Assembly (NCBI GenBank): GCA_020444005.1
Contig: JAHLLU010000099.1
Location: forward strand, 1 to 7,311
From: an archaeon
GTDB lineage: Archaea > Thermoproteota > Bathyarchaeia > TCS64
DNA length: 7,311 nt
Direction of reading: 5' to 3'
This document shows, in pieces, positions 5,482-7,311 of this stretch. Position 1 is the first letter of the stretch, and the number at the start of each line of letters is the position of its first letter. The position numbers were made by a program, and so were the translations under genes. The notes under the pieces were generated by a model. It did no database searches, was not told the origin of the DNA, and saw only the letters and a list, made by a program, of their open reading frames with translations.

Positions 5482-5982
5482 GTGAATACAAAAGAAATTA
5501 GTTTAACTGCAGTTATCGCTGCACTCTATGCAGCGATCGTTATTATTCTTGCACCAATTAGCTTTGGTCCAATACAACTCAGAGTCGCTGACGCTTTGAT
5601 ACCGTTAGCGGCATTACTTGGGTTCCCAGCGGTTTATGGAGTAGCACTTGGAGCACTTGTGGCCAATACTTACTGGTTCATGAGCCCAATTGATGTAGTT
5701 TTTGGAGCACTTGCAAACCTAGTCGCAGGGTATGTGATGTACAAGTACAAGGATAATCTGATACCAGCCTCGCTAGCCTCTTCAATAATAATTGGTTTGG
5801 TGGTTGGAGGCTATCTTTGGCTATTTTTCCCACCGCCAAGCATACTGGGTATACAGATGCCTGCTTGGTTGGGGATGATTATCAGCATTACCCTCAGCAG
5901 TATTATTGCTATTACGGTGATTGGTGTAGCATTGCTCAAGATACTGGAAGGCTCAGGGTACCTTAAACAGGTAAAAGCATGA
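5482..5982 (+). CDS. queT: QueT-family transporter of queuosine/archaeosine precursors
   Basis: A 166-aa integral membrane protein matching the QueT family (COG4708), considered the substrate-binding S component of an ECF-type importer for precursors such as preQ1 or preQ0. The signature APISFGPIQLRVADALIPLAALLGFPAVYG is present at residues 24-53, followed by GALVANTYW (57-65). About five or six membrane helices are visible: about 6-24, 36-64, 69-87, 93-117 and 128-155. In an archaeon the imported base would most simply feed archaeosine in tRNA, or queuosine-like salvage. The GTG start at 5482 follows a strong SD; the upstream in-frame GTG 5425 lies in the structured leader. No ECF ATPase or T component is encoded nearby, so it would rely on a shared energising module elsewhere. 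The stop codon lies inside a 7-bp inverted repeat. Confidence 0.85.
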   Translation: MNTKEISLTAVIAALYAAIVIILAPISFGPIQLRVADALIPLAALLGFPAVYGVALGALVANTYWFMSPIDVVFGALANLVAGYVMYKYKDNLIPASLASSIIIGLVVGGYLWLFFPPPSILGIQMPAWLGMIISITLSSIIAITVIGVALLKILEGSGYLKQVKA

Positions 5983-6004
5983 GCTTTTTACAATGGTAGC
6001 TCAT
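5979..6004. repeat. Inverted repeat spanning the queT stop codon
   Basis: ATGAGCT (5979-5985) and AGCTCAT (5998-6004) are perfect 7-bp complementary arms around a 12-nt loop. The first arm contains the TGA stop of queT and is followed by a T-run (5985-5989). It sits just before the next gene at 6009, so it could be a 3'-end hairpin, an operator for the next gene, or chance. Confidence 0.4.
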
Positions 6005-6008
6005 ATCA

Positions 6009-6605
6009 ATGCCCGTGAAAGTTAAGATAGTACGCATCATGGCTATGTTCGGCACGCCAAGCTCTATTGTCGGGGCTTTGATGATTTTTCTCAGCATTAC
6101 TATGTCACCGGAATGGACCATGAATCAGTCTATAAGCGCTTTAGGTGGCGGAGGTTTCGGTTCAGTGGTTTTTGAGAGTGGTTTACTGATGGCTGGTTCT
6201 ATGGCGATGATATTCTCTGCTGGGTTATTCGAGTTTTCAGAGAAGGATTTCTTGGGTATGCTTGGGAGTGGTGGGATTCTTATTTATGGTATTAGTGTTA
6301 GCGCCCTTGGTCTATCATTGGTTGACTTGGGGGAGTTCAGGGGAACAATTGTGTACATTATTTTCTTCGTTGTGCCTGTAAGCCTCGCTTTATTCTCTAT
6401 TCATCTATTCAAAAGAGGGTTAACCAACTACGCCGTGATAGGAGCATTGGCTTCGGTTATTAGCTTAATACCCTGGGTCCAAGGTGGACCAGTCACAGCT
6501 ACACAGGAACTGATGGTGCTAATACCTTTCAGCGTATGGCAGCTGGCTATAGGTTACTATATGTACAGGCTTGAACCGCCTTTAGAAGAAGAGGAAGATT
6601 TCTAA
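6009..6605 (+). CDS. Six-helix membrane protein, DUF998-like
   Basis: A 198-aa polytopic membrane protein with six predicted helices at about 10-31, 54-74, 84-104, 113-134, 140-158 and 167-187, and an acidic C-terminal tail ending LEEEEDF. The first extracytoplasmic loop, SPEWTMNQSISALG (33-46), resembles the conserved W-x-x-N-x-S-I-S-x-L-G region of DUF998 proteins common in archaea, whose function is unknown. The assignment is by recollected pattern and moderate in strength. The start is ATG 6009; a GTG at 6015 and an ATG at 6039 are in frame, and no SD is visible. A T-rich stretch (5985-5990) about 20 nt upstream could be its promoter. It is 26 nt after queT, so read-through transcription is possible. 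Its stop overlaps the convergent gene by 4 nt. Confidence 0.7.
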   Translation: MPVKVKIVRIMAMFGTPSSIVGALMIFLSITMSPEWTMNQSISALGGGGFGSVVFESGLLMAGSMAMIFSAGLFEFSEKDFLGMLGSGGILIYGISVSALGLSLVDLGEFRGTIVYIIFFVVPVSLALFSIHLFKRGLTNYAVIGALASVISLIPWVQGGPVTATQELMVLIPFSVWQLAIGYYMYRLEPPLEEEEDF

Positions 6606-6994
6606 AAGCCCCCGAAAAGCCTCTTACTCAGCCGCTTGAAAATAGTCTTGGTGTCAGTTACTTCAAGAGTCTCTGTTTTTCGCTGCATCAAAGGAGAATC
6701 CAAGCTACATGTATCACAGCCTGTTGGTGCAATATTGATTCCTAGGGAGGCGGCTGGCTCTGGGTTGTACTTTTTTGTGGGTTTGCAGTATGGGCAGTGA
6801 TGGATTAGTCCGTCGATCTTGTTTTCTTTGAGGTATCGGACGCCGGTTCCAACAGTTGGGAACTCTAAGTAACCTCCGTGTTCACAGATTTCCCCCCTTG
6901 GTTTTTCTGGGTGGTTCTCTGGGACAACGTGTATACAGTCTATGCGGTGAACCATGTTTATGCCGGAATCTGGGTCCACGTCGATAATGAACAT
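6602..6994 (-). CDS. Cys/His-rich putative metal-binding protein, 130 aa
   Basis: I do not recognise a named family. The protein has two clusters of likely metal ligands: HRIDC (His16, Cys20) with EICEHGG (Cys37, His39) in the first half, and HHCPYC (His65, His66, Cys67, Cys70) with GCDTC (Cys93, Cys96) in the second. The layout H-x3-C, about 45 residues, C-x2-C recalls zinc-bearing folds of the Ada metal-binding type and other short zinc modules, but this is a resemblance only. The extreme C-terminus is basic and hydrophobic (FKRLSKRLFGGF), possibly an amphipathic helix. There is no signal peptide or transmembrane helix. It lies 33 nt downstream of asnS on the same strand, with a T-run in the gap that may act both as asnS terminator and as TATA box for this gene. 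Binding of zinc or an iron-sulfur cluster is an inference. Confidence 0.7.
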   Translation of the reverse strand: MFIIDVDPDSGINMVHRIDCIHVVPENHPEKPRGEICEHGGYLEFPTVGTGVRYLKENKIDGLIHHCPYCKPTKKYNPEPAASLGINIAPTGCDTCSLDSPLMQRKTETLEVTDTKTIFKRLSKRLFGGF

Positions 6995-7014
6995 ACTCAG
7001 TAACGGCTTGTGGT

Positions 7015-7024
7015 GATTAAAAAA
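7015..7024 (-). promoter_or_regulatory. T-run: asnS terminator and/or TATA box of the Cys/His gene
   Basis: On the minus strand TTTTTTAATC starts 3 nt after the asnS stop codon, fitting an archaeal T-run terminator. It is also centred about 25 nt upstream of the ATG at 6994, fitting a TATA box for a leaderless transcript. No SD precedes that ATG. The element may do both jobs. Confidence 0.4.
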
Positions 7025-7027
7025 GGA

Positions 7028-7311
7028 TTAGGGGTAAACCCTGCGCATATCCCTCGGGAATGGCACGGTGTCTCTGATATGCTCAAGCTTTAACATCCAC
7101 ATCAAGACACGCTCGACGCCGAGACCGAATCCACTGTGGGGCACTGTACCCCATTTACGCAGATCCATGTACCATTCGTAGTTGGCTGGGTCAAGCCCAT
7201 CATCAATGGTCCGCTGATATAATTGCTCATAATTGTGGACACGCTGACCACCGCCAATGATCTCGCCATAGCCCTCTGGGGCAAGTAGGTCGCTACTGAG
7301 GGTTACCTCTG
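7028..7311 (-). CDS. asnS: Asparaginyl-tRNA synthetase, C-terminal end (cut by window edge)
   Basis: The minus-strand frame enters from the window edge and gives 93 codons ending EVYP-type at VYP and TAA. It is the C-terminal end of a class IIb aminoacyl-tRNA synthetase catalytic domain. [17 protein letters not shown], near the start of the visible part, is characteristic of AsnRS rather than AspRS, and [20 protein letters not shown] is class II motif 3 with its ATP-binding arginine, followed by RDTVPFPR and the terminal RRVYP. The enzyme charges tRNA-Asn with asparagine in the cytosol. The archaeal AsnRS-derived asparagine synthetase paralogue, which lacks the N-terminal anticodon-binding domain, cannot be excluded because that region is outside the window. 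A T-run follows the stop. Confidence 0.88.
   Translation of the reverse strand, partial: EVTLSSDLLAPEGYGEIIGGGQRVHNYEQLYQRTIDDGLDPANYEWYMDLRKWGTVPHSGFGLGVERVLMWMLKLEHIRDTVPFPRDMRRVYP

Noticed and set aside
1..7311. CRISPR array, insertion sequence or phage-like segment
   Set aside because: No spaced direct repeats, transposase motifs, terminal inverted repeats or phage genes were seen. The window reads as ordinary chromosomal genes.

Overview
The window looks like chromosomal DNA from an archaeon. The pointers are an archaeal-type MTA phosphorylase with a C-terminal CxC motif, an archaeal-type asparaginyl-tRNA synthetase tail, and AT-rich TATA-like boxes about 25-30 nt upstream of start codons with no Shine-Dalgarno (SD) sequence (leaderless style). 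T-runs rather than clear hairpins follow several stop codons. An Asgard (Thorarchaeota-like) source is only a guess from overall flavour; the sequence alone does not settle it.

Layout, left to right. (1) 1-574, minus: N-terminal part of an MFS transporter cut by the window edge, divergent from (2) 668-1462, plus: S-methyl-5'-thioadenosine phosphorylase. (3) 1498-2214, plus: a short formyltransferase-fold enzyme without the C-terminal Met-tRNA-binding domain. (4) 2300-3499, plus: a membrane-anchored HtrA/DegP-like serine protease with one PDZ domain, converging tail to tail with (5) 3496-3936, minus: unrecognised 146-aa protein, and (6) 3958-4800, minus: PHP-family histidinol-phosphatase-like phosphoesterase. 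(7) 4895-5260, plus: unrecognised all-helical 121-aa protein, divergent from the PHP gene. (8) 5482-5982, plus: QueT-type transporter of queuosine/archaeosine precursors, with a structured leader. (9) 6009-6605, plus: six-helix membrane protein resembling DUF998, converging on (10) 6602-6994, minus: a Cys/His-rich putative metal-binding protein. (11) 7028-7311, minus: C-terminal end of asparaginyl-tRNA synthetase, cut by the window edge.

The genes are mostly independent housekeeping or accessory units rather than one pathway: purine/methionine salvage (MTAP), one-carbon transfer (formyltransferase), envelope protein quality control (HtrA), histidine synthesis or a related phosphoesterase (PHP), modified-base precursor uptake (QueT) and translation (AsnRS).

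The most unusual signal is the roughly 110-nt leader of queT (about 5371-5481). Most other genes here appear leaderless, whereas queT has a strong SD (5466-5473), a GTG start and an upstream imperfect hairpin (5416-5448). The hexanucleotide loop of that hairpin, CCTCCT, is exactly complementary to the SD and identical to the anti-SD core of 16S rRNA. This suggests an SD-sequestering RNA switch in front of a queuosine-type precursor transporter, possibly a preQ0/preQ1-sensing element. I could not match it to the preQ1 riboswitch classes I know. Other items of note are overlapping inverted repeats upstream of htrA, two convergent gene pairs that each share 4 nt at their stop codons, and a T-run that may serve as both a terminator and a TATA box.
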